From contig CAYFUR010000008.1 in NCBI GenBank assembly GCA_964346275.1, positions 1 through 57,729 of the forward strand: a DNA stretch of 57,729 nt, written 5' to 3'. The translations under genes were made by a program, and so were the position numbers. Position 1 is the stretch's first letter, and the number at the start of each line of letters is the position of its first letter. Origin of the DNA: CAYFUR01 sp964346275. GTDB lineage: Bacteria; Sumerlaeota; Sumerlaeia; SLMS01. Under the pieces are notes generated by a model. The model was not told where the DNA came from. It did no database searches and saw only the letters and a program-made list of their open reading frames with translations. This document shows, in pieces, positions 8,745 through 17,279 of this stretch.

Positions 8745-9006
8745 TTTTCAAACACAAAGGCGCAAAGGGCACGAAGGGGATGGCTGCGCCTTGCCCTTTC
8801 TTTGAGTTCGTCGTATAGAAAGATATACGAACCGCCAAGAGTCCAAGGGCGCCAAGGTTGAGGAGACTCCTGGCGGAGCGGCGGGAATCTCCTGGATAGC
8901 CTGAATCCTGCCCTCACTCGTACTCTGACTCAGCGATAGACGGGTTTTCTTGATTTCGTGCTGAACGCAGAGGGGTGCATCGACTTCGATCACGAGGACG
9001 AGGACG
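8745..9006. repeat. Intergenic low-complexity repeats and a perfect hairpin
   Basis: The 325-base gap between the DnaC-like gene and topA holds no credible gene. It contains an AAAG-rich tract (8750-8778, ACACAAAGGCGCAAAGGGC), a related CCAAG-rich tract (8832-8858), a perfect hairpin at 8811-8830 (TCGTATA, loop GAAAGA, TATACGA), and a GAC tract ACGAGGACGAGGACG at 8992-9006. Such purine-rich tracts are common between genes in uncultured bacterial genomes. Their role is unknown. No clear terminator is visible. Confidence 0.55.
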
Positions 9007-9047
9007 TGGGAATCATCCTGCTGTGACTTTGCCGGCTTGTTTTTTCG

Positions 9048-11729
9048 TTACTTGGTTTTCTTTTTCGCGCTGGTTTTGCCGCCGGGGGATTTCCTGGCTT
9101 TTGACTTCTTGGCGGCGAGGAGTTCTTGCGCCTGCTCGACGGAGACGGCTTCGGGGTCGCTGTCCTTGGGCAGCGTCGCGTTCTTCTTGCCGTCCGTCAC
9201 ATAGGGCCCATAGCGCCCATCGAGCACCTGGAGCTTGACGCCGTCATGCTCGCCCAGCTCTTTCAGCACCTTTTTCGCCGACGCGCCGCGCCGGCCCGCG
9301 CCCTTGGGCTCGGCGAGGAGTTCCAGGGCCCGGTCGAGCGTGATCGTTTCCGGGGCGTCCTCTTTCTTGAGCGAACGCCGGTCGCTCTTGTGCTGTATAT
9401 ACGGGCCGTATTTTCCCTTATTGACCAGAACGGGCTCGCCGCTTTCCGGGTGCTTGCCGATTTCCTTGGGATAAGAAAGCAGCTCCAGCGCCTCGTCGAG
9501 GCTGAGCGTGTCGAGGTCCTGGCCTTTTTCCAGGCTCGCGCGCCGGGGCTTGGGCGCGCCTTTTTCCTTCGAAGCCTCGCCGAGCTGGACGTAATCTCCA
9601 AAGCGCCCGGTCATGGCATAGATCGGCAGATCGGTTTGCGGATCGTGGCCCACGACGCGGGGGCCTTCTTCCTTCTGGCTAAGGAGCTTGAGGGCTTCGT
9701 CGACGGTAAAGTCGGCGGGAGGGGTGCCTTTGGGCACGGTGGCGGCCGTGCCGCCGTTGCCATCGCCGCGTGTGACAAAGGGGCCGAACTTGCCGACGCG
9801 CACCTTGATTTCATCGCCCGTTTCCGGATCGACTCCGAGGTGGATGCGGGGGAAATCAATTTCCTTTTGCTTGCTCTCGACTTCATCTTTCAGCCCCGGG
9901 ATACCGTTTGAGCCTTCGAAGAACGTGCGCAGGTGATCAACCCACTTCATCTTGCCATTGGCAATCAGATCGAGTTCATCCTCCATGCGGGCCGTGAATC
10001 GTATATCGACGTATTCAGGGAAGTGCTTTCTCAGAAGCTCGGTCACGGCCATGGCGGTGAATGTCGGAACAAGCTGGCCGGACTTATTCTGCCAAACGTA
10101 GCCGCGGTCCATAATCGTGCTGATAATCGAAGCGTAGGTGGACGGGCGGCCGATCGATTCTTCTTCCAGCTTCTTGACCAGCGCGGCTTCCGTATAGCGC
10201 GCGGGAGGATTCGTTTCGTGCTGCTTGTTTTCGAGATTCTCCAGAAAGTAATCGCTTTGGGGATCGGCGGCGTTTTTCGAAAGGATTTTCTGGCCTTCCT
10301 TCAAATCGGGCAGAATCACTTCCTTATCGCCGATATCCGCCGCCGGGTCGTCGCTTCCTTCCACATAAGCGCGGAGGAAACCGGGAAAGAGGATTTTCTT
10401 TCCAGTGGCGGTGAAGATGCCTTCGGCGCCCTTTTCCGCGCGGGCGGCGATTTCCACGGTGCTGCGCAGGAGCCTGGCGTCGGGCATCTGGCTGGCCATA
10501 GTGCGTTTCCAGATGAGTTCATAGATCGCCAGTTCGTCGCGGTTGAGATGCGCCTTGAGATCCGCCGGCTTGCGGTGAATCTCGGTGGGGCGGATCGCCT
10601 CGTGAGCTTCCTGGGCGTTGCGTGTTTTCGTTTTGTAGGGGCGGCGGCCCTTGGCGTAGTCCCCGCCATAGGTTTCCTTGATCACCTTCTGCGCATCGTT
10701 GAGCGCCTTGTCGCTGAGCGAAACCGAGTCGGTACGCATATACGTGATGAGGCCGACGCGCTCGCCGCCGCCGATGTCGACGCCTTCATAGAGGCGCTGG
10801 GCGGTGCGCATGGTGCGGCTGGCGGAGAAGCGGAGCTTGCGGTTGGCCTCCTGCTGAAGCGTGGAGGTGGTAAAGGGCGGCGCGGGGCGGTTGGTAGCCG
10901 GGCGCTCCTGGACGCTGCGCACTTCCCAGGGGAGGGCTCCGCTGAACTGATCGAGCAGCTCCCCGGAGTGTTTTTCGTCGATCAGGTAGGCCTTCTTGTT
11001 TTCCAGCTCGCCGGTGGTGGCGTTGAAGTCCTTGCCGGTGGCGAGGCGCCGCCCGTCGACGGAGGCCAGCGTGGCCTTGAAGGGGCGCCCGGGGCCGCCG
11101 ATTTCCGCCTCCAGGTCCCAGTATTCGCTTTTCTTGAAGGCGCGGCGCTCTTCCTCGCGCTCGACGATGAGACGCACGGCGACCGATTGCACGCGCCCGG
11201 CGCTGAGGCCGGGCTGGACCTTGCGCCAGAGCAGCGGCGAGAGCTTGTAGCCGAACAGGCGGTCGAGGATTCGCCGACTCTCCTGGGCGCGGACCAGGTC
11301 CGTATCGATATCGCGCGGATTCTCCAGCGCCTCGCGAATCGCCTCGCGGGTGATCTCGTGAAAGACGATGCGCTGGACCTCTTTGCTTTTCGGCTTCAGC
11401 ACCTCGAGCAGGTGCCAGCTGATCGATTCCCCTTCGCGATCCTCGTCCGTTGCCAGGAGCAGCCCCTCGGATTTCTCAAGCAGCTTCTTAAGATGATCGA
11501 TCTGCTTCTTCTTTTCCTTCGAGACGATGTAGATCGGCTCGTAGTCCTTCTCGATGTTGACGCCGTATTCCGACCAGCTTTCCGCGCGGAATTTCGCCGG
11601 AACTTCCTTCTTGCCGGCGGGCAGATCGCGGACATGGCCATAGGAGGCCTCCACACGGTAATTCTTGCCGAGGAAGTTGCTGATCGTCTTGGCTTTAGCT
11701 GGCGATTCAACAATAACGAGATAGGACAT
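9048..11729 (-). CDS. topA: DNA topoisomerase I
   Basis: A type IA topoisomerase that relaxes negative supercoils by a single-strand break. The protein begins MSYLVIVESPAKAKTI, the standard TopA start, so the open frame from 11730 to 12239 is discarded; the length is 893 residues. The TOPRIM region contains ATDEDREGESISWHL. The catalytic tyrosine lies in GLITYMRTDS. The C-terminus lacks the four-cysteine zinc fingers of the E. coli enzyme. It has three or four zinc-free repeats instead, each with a GRFG-Y or GYGPY-like core (GRFGDYVQLG, GKYGPYIQH, GRYGPYVTDG). It ends in a Lys-rich tail. This zinc-free organisation is known in actinobacteria and other phyla. Confidence 0.96.
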   Translation of the reverse strand: MSYLVIVESPAKAKTISNFLGKNYRVEASYGHVRDLPAGKKEVPAKFRAESWSEYGVNIEKDYEPIYIVSKEKKKQIDHLKKLLEKSEGLLLATDEDREGESISWHLLEVLKPKSKEVQRIVFHEITREAIREALENPRDIDTDLVRAQESRRILDRLFGYKLSPLLWRKVQPGLSAGRVQSVAVRLIVEREEERRAFKKSEYWDLEAEIGGPGRPFKATLASVDGRRLATGKDFNATTGELENKKAYLIDEKHSGELLDQFSGALPWEVRSVQERPATNRPAPPFTTSTLQQEANRKLRFSASRTMRTAQRLYEGVDIGGGERVGLITYMRTDSVSLSDKALNDAQKVIKETYGGDYAKGRRPYKTKTRNAQEAHEAIRPTEIHRKPADLKAHLNRDELAIYELIWKRTMASQMPDARLLRSTVEIAARAEKGAEGIFTATGKKILFPGFLRAYVEGSDDPAADIGDKEVILPDLKEGQKILSKNAADPQSDYFLENLENKQHETNPPARYTEAALVKKLEEESIGRPSTYASIISTIMDRGYVWQNKSGQLVPTFTAMAVTELLRKHFPEYVDIRFTARMEDELDLIANGKMKWVDHLRTFFEGSNGIPGLKDEVESKQKEIDFPRIHLGVDPETGDEIKVRVGKFGPFVTRGDGNGGTAATVPKGTPPADFTVDEALKLLSQKEEGPRVVGHDPQTDLPIYAMTGRFGDYVQLGEASKEKGAPKPRRASLEKGQDLDTLSLDEALELLSYPKEIGKHPESGEPVLVNKGKYGPYIQHKSDRRSLKKEDAPETITLDRALELLAEPKGAGRRGASAKKVLKELGEHDGVKLQVLDGRYGPYVTDGKKNATLPKDSDPEAVSVEQAQELLAAKKSKARKSPGGKTSAKKKTK

Positions 11730-11921
11730 CAGGGGGCTCTGGTCGGACCTATATGAGAGATGAGGATTGTCGCGCCATGCGTTGCGAGCAAAGTTCGTCC
11801 CGGTCTGGGGCTGGCCACTTCGCGCATCCGGCGGAGGGTAGGCAACTATCATTGCGCCGCCCCGTGGCAAGTAAAATCGCTCCCCTCCGCCGGGGCCTGA
11901 TTGAAATTCAGGAGGTTTCCC

Positions 11922-12650
11922 GTGCCCGTTGGCTTTGTTTTTTTCGATGCCGCCTCCACTCTGCTGACTCCCCATCCCGGGATCGGATATCACTACGAAA
12001 AGGTGGCCCGGCGCCACGGGATCGACGTTTCCGGCGGCGATCTGGAGGCCCAGTTTGTCCCAGCCTGGACGCGCGCCCGGGAGGCCCGGCGAGGGCAGTC
12101 CGGTCCGGCCTATGGGCGCACTCTGGACGAGGCCTTCGCTTTCTGGATGGATGTGGTGCGGGATTGCTTTTCCCTCGCGGGCCTGGAGCCGCCGGAAAGC
12201 CGGGAATTCTATCGCGATCTGTTTGAAACTTTTGCTCATGCGAATGCCTGGCGGCTGTACGATGACGTCGAGCCGGCTCTCAAGCTTCTGGAATCACGGG
12301 GGATTCCCTTCGGTGTGCTGAGCAACTGGGATCCCCGGCTGCGGCCGGTCCTGGAGGAGTTCGGCCTTCTCCCCCGGCTGGCGGCGCTGGTGATTTCCAG
12401 CGAGGCCGGGTGTGAGAAACCGCAACGCGAGATCTTTGAAATCGCCCGCGAGCGAACCGGCGGATTCGCCCCGGCGGAAATTGCCCTGATCGGGGACAGT
12501 TTGGAGAAGGACGCGCTGGGCGCCATGGCGGCGGGGTGGCAGCATTGCCTGGTCTGCCGGAAAGCCCCCCTGGAAACCCTGCCGGATGATGTGCAAGGGA
12601 GTGCCGGCCTGCTGGAGGCCGTGAAAAAGCTGGTATTAAGTCAAAATTAA
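11922..12650 (+). CDS. HAD-superfamily hydrolase, REG-2-like
   Basis: A 242-residue haloacid-dehalogenase-like protein. The start is GTG 11922, with a perfect AGGAGG six bases upstream; an upstream TTG at 11901 overlaps that SD and is rejected. Motif I is VFFDAASTLL, where Asp9 is the nucleophile position and the usual second aspartate is alanine, as in the REG-2-like subgroup. Motif II is in GVLSNWD, the motif III lysine in GCEKPQREIFE, and motif IV is LIGDSLEKDALGA. A cap domain of helices lies between motifs I and II. The substrate is unknown. Loss of the general acid/base aspartate makes ordinary phosphatase activity uncertain. Confidence 0.85.
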   Translation: MPVGFVFFDAASTLLTPHPGIGYHYEKVARRHGIDVSGGDLEAQFVPAWTRAREARRGQSGPAYGRTLDEAFAFWMDVVRDCFSLAGLEPPESREFYRDLFETFAHANAWRLYDDVEPALKLLESRGIPFGVLSNWDPRLRPVLEEFGLLPRLAALVISSEAGCEKPQREIFEIARERTGGFAPAEIALIGDSLEKDALGAMAAGWQHCLVCRKAPLETLPDDVQGSAGLLEAVKKLVLSQN

Positions 12651-13267
12651 ATAAATGCCCGCCGGTGCGGCGTGGCAACGCGGAGCGTTGTAAGTCTGCA
12701 ACGGTACGAAGGCATGCAACGAAGAGAGAGGGAAGAAAACTTCCGAGTCTGGGAAAAAGGAAGGCAGAAAAGAGAAGCCAAGGAAACGACCTAAAACTAT
12801 TCATATCAGGAACCTACGAATTATCGGAGAATAAGAAACTCTTTATTTAATCCTCTGCCGCCTGGCGGGCTCTCCATTTGCAATCAGGTTAAGGCGCAGG
12901 ATGAAACCGCCGCTGGAAAATCGGGAACATATATAGTCAGTCAATCACCCTGCATCATCTTCCCGATTTCCCTGCCATCACCTGATTCCTTGGGTGAGGG
13001 GAGGGCGGCAGTTTCGACCCAAAAACGGTTCTGCTCGACAGATCGGGGGGTGTGTGGAGCAAGGACCGCTTTTGGGTCGAGGTCGGGAGGGAGGCTAAAG
13101 TTTGAGCGTTCCTGACCAGGGGGGAGTGACTCGGGTGAGGCGAAAACCGGAGGAGGGTCCGGGAGGCGCCAAAACCCTGAGTTTGGAGTCGCGGAGAACT
13201 GGCACAGTCGGGATCCATGGGGGGCATTCCGATTGCGCCGTTCTCCGCGAGCCCATTTTTAGCCCTG
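12651..13267. other. Long non-coding gap with two inverted repeats
   Basis: About 600 bases with no convincing gene. Near 12673-12692 is a CAACGC/GCGTTG inverted pair (gcaacgcggagcgttg), a common intergenic motif type. An AT-richer stretch runs from about 12785 to 12850. At 13014-13029 and 13065-13080 there is a 16-base inverted repeat with one mismatch (TCGACCCAAAA-CGGT and its complement) around a 35-base loop. Short open frames on either strand look like shadows. I see no known RNA family (RNase P, SRP, tmRNA and 6S were considered). Confidence 0.45.
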
Positions 13268-14248
13268 ATGAATTTCCCCGTTTCCTTTCCAGATATCCAG
13301 CAAGCCGCCGAACGCCTCAACGGCGTGGTCAAGCAAACGCCCGTTCTGGATTCGCGCCAACTGAACCGGTGCATTGGGGGAGAGGTTTTCCTGAAAGCGG
13401 AAAATCTTCAGCGAACCGGCGCCTTCAAGTTTCGGGGAGCCTGGAACGCGCTGAGCCAGGTGGGGCCGGAGACGCGCACCCGCGGGGTTCTGGCCTGGTC
13501 ATCGGGCAATCACGCGCAGGCGCTCGCGCTGGCGGGCTCGCAGCTCGGTGTTCCCGTGACCATCGTCATGCCCGAGGACGCGCCGGAAATCAAACGCCAG
13601 GCGACGGAAGGCTATGGCGCGGAAATCATCCCATACGACAAGCACAAGACGACGCGGGAGGAGCTGGGCCAGCGGATCGCCCGCGAGCGCGGCCTGGCCA
13701 TCATTCCGCCCTACGACCATCCCCATATCATCGCGGGACAGGGAACCGCCGCCATGGAGCTGCTGCGCGAGACGGGGCCACTGGATGCGCTCTTTGTCCC
13801 CGTGGGCGGCGGAGGCTTGATTTCCGGCAGCGCCATCGCCGCGAAGACGCTGGCGCCCGGATGCCGGGTGATCGGGGTGGAACCGGCCGCGGGGGACGAC
13901 GCAACGCGATCGTTTCAGTCCGGCGAGCTGCACAGCGTCCACAATCCGGATACCATCGCCGACGGGGCGCGGACGCCGTCGCTGGGCGTCTATACGTGGC
14001 CTTTGGTGCGGAGTTTCGTCGACGAGATGATGACCGTGGAGGAGGGCGAGCTGGCCCGGGCGATGTTCTTTCTTTGGGAACGGATGAAAACCGTGATCGA
14101 GCCGACGGGGGCGCTGGGCGTGGCGGGGCTTTTCCGGCGTGCCGGCGAGTTCGAAGGAAAGCGTGTGGGGGTCATCCTCAGCGGGGGAAACGTGGATCCG
14201 CGCCGCGTGCCGGAATTGCTGGGGCTGGCGGGAAGGCCCCTGGCCTGA
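13268..14248 (+). CDS. Threonine dehydratase-like PLP enzyme
   Basis: A fold-type II PLP enzyme, 326 residues from ATG 13268; an ATG at 13217 would add 17 weakly supported residues. The PLP lysine is in GAFKFRGAWNAL, preceded by AENLQRT. SSGNHAQALA binds the substrate carboxylate and PVGGGGLISG binds the cofactor phosphate. There is no C-terminal ACT domain, so this is the short catabolic type (TdcB or serine/threonine dehydratase, possibly serine racemase), not biosynthetic IlvA. It would convert threonine to 2-oxobutanoate and ammonia. Its TGA abuts the stop of convergent rarA with no gap (TGATCA at 14246-14251). It carries one GTCTATAC word at 13988. Confidence 0.9.
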   Translation: MNFPVSFPDIQQAAERLNGVVKQTPVLDSRQLNRCIGGEVFLKAENLQRTGAFKFRGAWNALSQVGPETRTRGVLAWSSGNHAQALALAGSQLGVPVTIVMPEDAPEIKRQATEGYGAEIIPYDKHKTTREELGQRIARERGLAIIPPYDHPHIIAGQGTAAMELLRETGPLDALFVPVGGGGLISGSAIAAKTLAPGCRVIGVEPAAGDDATRSFQSGELHSVHNPDTIADGARTPSLGVYTWPLVRSFVDEMMTVEEGELARAMFFLWERMKTVIEPTGALGVAGLFRRAGEFEGKRVGVILSGGNVDPRRVPELLGLAGRPLA

Positions 14249-15691
14249 TCAGGACGCGTCTTTTTTGCGCGAGCCCCGCCGCGCCTTGAGCTTCTGGTCG
14301 CGCTGGCGGTCCCATTGGGCCAGCCGCTCCTTCATTTCCTTTTCCCGGCCTTCGCCGGAGAGGCGCAGGAGGCGCTTGCCCGCGATCTGGTCGGGCAGGC
14401 CCTGCTTGGGGGCGAAGTGCCCCCTGGCGTCGTGGTCGTAGGTGTAACCTTCCGAGTAACCGGCTTCTTTCATGAGCTTGGTTGGCGCGTTTCGCAGGTG
14501 CATGGGAACAGGAAGGGTGCCGGTGTCCTGGATCATCTTCATGACGTCGCCATGGGTGCGATAGATGGCGTTGGACTTGGGCGCGAGGGCGAGATAGGCG
14601 GTGGCCTGGATGATGGCCAACTCGCCCTCGGGGGAGCCAAGGTTTTCATAGGCGCGGAGGGCTTCGTTGGCCTGGGCGAGAGCCTGGGGATCGGCGAGGC
14701 CGATATCCTCGCTGGCAAAGCGGATGAGGCGGCGGGCGACATAGCGGGGATCTTCTCCGGCGGCGAGCATCCGCGTAGCCCAGTATATGGCGCCATGGGG
14801 ATCGGAGGAGCGCAGCGTTTTGTGGAGGGCGCTGATGAGGTTGAAATGCTCCTCGCCCGTTTTGTCGTACATAAGGGTGCGTTGGGAGGCATCGGCGACC
14901 TCATCGTGGGAGATGGGAGTTTCATCTCCGGCGGAGCGCTTGACGGAGACGGCCATCTCAAGAAGCCCAAGGGCCCGGCGGGCGTCCCCATCGGAGAGGC
15001 GGATGATGGCATCGAGGGCCTCGTCGGTTGCCGCGGCTGCCGGTTCTTTGTCGGACTTGTCCTTGTTGAGGACGTCCACGCCGTGGCGGAGCAGGTCGCG
15101 GAGGTTTTCCCGATCGAGGGGCTTGAGTATAAAGACCCGGCTGCGGGAGAGAAGCGGGGCAATGACGGAAAAACTGGGGTTTTCCGTGGTGGCGCCAATG
15201 AGGGTAATAATACCGGATTCCACATGGGGGAGGAAGGCATCCTGCTGCGACTTATTGAAACGATGAATTTCATCGATAAAGAGGATGGTGCGGCGTTGGA
15301 ATTTGAGGTTGGATTTGGCGATGTCGACGACCTGGCGGACGTCGCGCACGGAGGAGGTGACGGCGCTGAGCGTGACAAAATCCGCTTTCACGTGTTGAGC
15401 GACGAGGCGGGCAAGGGTTGTCTTGCCGCTGCCGGGCGGGCCCCACAGAATCATTGAGGGGACGCGGTCGGCCTGGATCAGCTTGCGCAGCGGGCGATTT
15501 TCGCCGACGAGATCTTCCTGGCCGAGGAATTCGTCGAAGGTGCTCGGGCGCATGCGGTCGGCCAGGGGACGGACCTCGAAATCGCCGTAAGTGGTGCGAA
15601 ATTCGAGCGGCTTGGCCTGGCGGGGCACGCCGCGCTCGGGTTTTTCCTCATCGGGTTTCAGGTCGTCTGATTCGCTGAACAGGTCTTCCAT
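14249..15691 (-). CDS. rarA: Replication-associated recombination protein A
   Basis: RarA/MgsA is an AAA+ ATPase related to clamp loaders that acts at stalled replication forks. The protein is 480 residues from ATG 15691. The N-terminal tail has the short acidic MEDLFSE motif, which resembles the SSB- or clamp-interacting leader of the family. Walker A is ILWGPPGSGKTT and Walker B is ILFIDEIHRFNKSQQDAFLP, where the HRFNKSQQD stretch is diagnostic. Sensor-1 is in LIGATTENPSF. The C-terminal MgsA tetramerisation region contains RMLAAGEDPRYVARRL and SEGYTYDHD. The start codon overlaps the start of the divergent glycosyltransferase by two bases. A GTG at 15715 has no SD. Confidence 0.95.
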   Translation of the reverse strand: MEDLFSESDDLKPDEEKPERGVPRQAKPLEFRTTYGDFEVRPLADRMRPSTFDEFLGQEDLVGENRPLRKLIQADRVPSMILWGPPGSGKTTLARLVAQHVKADFVTLSAVTSSVRDVRQVVDIAKSNLKFQRRTILFIDEIHRFNKSQQDAFLPHVESGIITLIGATTENPSFSVIAPLLSRSRVFILKPLDRENLRDLLRHGVDVLNKDKSDKEPAAAATDEALDAIIRLSDGDARRALGLLEMAVSVKRSAGDETPISHDEVADASQRTLMYDKTGEEHFNLISALHKTLRSSDPHGAIYWATRMLAAGEDPRYVARRLIRFASEDIGLADPQALAQANEALRAYENLGSPEGELAIIQATAYLALAPKSNAIYRTHGDVMKMIQDTGTLPVPMHLRNAPTKLMKEAGYSEGYTYDHDARGHFAPKQGLPDQIAGKRLLRLSGEGREKEMKERLAQWDRQRDQKLKARRGSRKKDAS

Positions 15692-17279
15692 GAGATCTCT
15701 TTCGCCAAAGCACACTGTGTTGCGACACCCTATCGCGGACTGGCTGCCGAGTCAGGAGAAATTTCGCGTCTTTGCGGCTCCCGCCGGGGCATTGCTCCAC
15801 GCCGTCCATTTTTTCGTTCTGGTCCATCTCGGGCGGGACGTATTTTCCTATTACCTCTACGGCTTTCTGCCGCTGCTCTCGCTCTTCTGGGCCGGCCTGG
15901 CCTGGTCTTACTGGAACACGGATTTGCCGGGGAGCCTGGCCAAGCCTTTTTCCTCCCTCAACCGAATCCTTGTCTACACAGTTCCGCTGGCGATCCTGAT
16001 CAATCTCTGCTGGTTCTCGGAGCCGATCTTCTCCGATGATATATACCGCTACGTGTTCGAAGGGCGGGTGTCGGCGGCGGGGCTCAATCCTTTCGCGCTG
16101 GCGCCTCGCGACCCTCAGCTCTATCCCATTGCCTCGGAAATTCCGAACATCTGGTGGCAGATCAACAACCCGCGTATTTCGGCGATTTATCCACCGCTGG
16201 CGCAGTTTGTCTTTCTTGTGGTCGCTTGGGGCGGCGGCGAAGTCGCCATGATGCGGTTTGTCATGGCGATGGTTTTTGTCCTGGGCGTTTTACCGGCGAC
16301 GCATCGCTGGATGAGGCAGGCCGGATTGCCCACGGGGCGGCTGGTGGCGCTGGTCAACCTGCCGTTGCTTCACCTGGAAATCGGCGTTTCAGGGCACCTG
16401 GATGTGCTGGTGATGATGGGCGGGGCGCTTTGCTTCTGCGCCCTGGCGGGCGGCGGGAAAAACCGCTCCGGGCTTCCGCTGGCAATCGGCGGCCTGGCCA
16501 CGGCGGCGCTGAGCAAGCTCGCGCCGATCGTTCTCCTCCCCCACCTGGCATGGCAGTTTCCCGGCTGGAAACGGCGCATTCTGGTGCTTGGCGCGCTTCC
16601 TCTTGTTTGCGTTGGTGCATATATGCCGTTTGCCAATGCGGGCGATGGTCTTTTTCAAGCATCCAGGATATACAGCCGTCATTGGGAGCACAACGCGTCG
16701 CTGCACTGGATAATGGACGCGGGACTGAATCGCCTCGATCCCGGCGGCGGTGTTACCTCAAAGGTTCTCACCACGCTCGGCCGGGAAGAGGCGCTCTATA
16801 CGGAAGGATGGGGCTGGCAGCATCCAAATAAACTCGGCGCGCGAGCGTTGTCCGGCATCCTTTTTGGCGGGCTCTGGATTTGGATGTTCTGGCGGCGCGA
16901 TCGATTCGAGACCCAGTGGATTGTCCTGATCGGATGCGGGCTGCTGCTGTCTCCCGTGGTGCATCCTTGGTATTTGCTGGCGCTGCTGCCCGCGGCATTG
17001 CGGGGTGGCGCGCTGTCGATCCCGGTGTTTTATTGGATGCTGGTTGTGCCGATGACTTATGCGGCGCTCCCCGCCTGGTGGGAACGGAATCACTGGCACC
17101 TGCCCGCGTGGGCGTGGTGGCTGGAGTATGGCGGGCTGGCGGTCTGCGCGGTGGCAGCCTTCGTCTGGCACCGGCGCCAGAAGGGGCGTCTCAACGCCGA
17201 TGAGCGGGAAATTCGAAGACGCGATAGCCGGCGCGATTGTATATCTCTTCGCTTCCCTGGCCTTCGATCAGATCGATAA
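15690..17279 (+). CDS. GT-C membrane glycosyltransferase (mannosyltransferase-like)
   Basis: A polytopic membrane protein of about 529 residues with a dozen hydrophobic segments. The catalytic-type acidic loop after the first segments reads SEPIFSDDIYRYVFEGRV, as in polyprenol-phosphate-sugar-dependent GT-C enzymes (MptA/MptB and GT87-like proteins). It would transfer a sugar from a lipid carrier on the outer face of the membrane. ATG 15690 has AGG six bases upstream and overlaps the start of rarA on the other strand. GTG 15717 is an alternative without an SD. The last 30 residues are charged and lie antisense to the end of the next gene (89-base overlap), so a sequencing-shifted or recently extended C-terminus is possible. 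Confidence 0.75.
   Translation: MRSLSPKHTVLRHPIADWLPSQEKFRVFAAPAGALLHAVHFFVLVHLGRDVFSYYLYGFLPLLSLFWAGLAWSYWNTDLPGSLAKPFSSLNRILVYTVPLAILINLCWFSEPIFSDDIYRYVFEGRVSAAGLNPFALAPRDPQLYPIASEIPNIWWQINNPRISAIYPPLAQFVFLVVAWGGGEVAMMRFVMAMVFVLGVLPATHRWMRQAGLPTGRLVALVNLPLLHLEIGVSGHLDVLVMMGGALCFCALAGGGKNRSGLPLAIGGLATAALSKLAPIVLLPHLAWQFPGWKRRILVLGALPLVCVGAYMPFANAGDGLFQASRIYSRHWEHNASLHWIMDAGLNRLDPGGGVTSKVLTTLGREEALYTEGWGWQHPNKLGARALSGILFGGLWIWMFWRRDRFETQWIVLIGCGLLLSPVVHPWYLLALLPAALRGGALSIPVFYWMLVVPMTYAALPAWWERNHWHLPAWAWWLEYGGLAVCAVAAFVWHRRQKGRLNADEREIRRRDSRRDCISLRFPGLRSDR

Noticed and set aside
9933..11756. 607-residue frame antisense to topA
   Set aside because: topA is unmistakable on the other strand, and the antisense product is unlike any family.
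11730..12239. N-terminal extension of topA
   Set aside because: The standard TopA N-terminus begins at 11729, and the extension is antisense to the HAD gene and its leader.
12955..13374. 139-residue minus-strand frame in the gap before the dehydratase
   Set aside because: Its end runs antisense through the dehydratase start. The composition is Ser/Pro/Thr-rich and repeat-like, with no SD.
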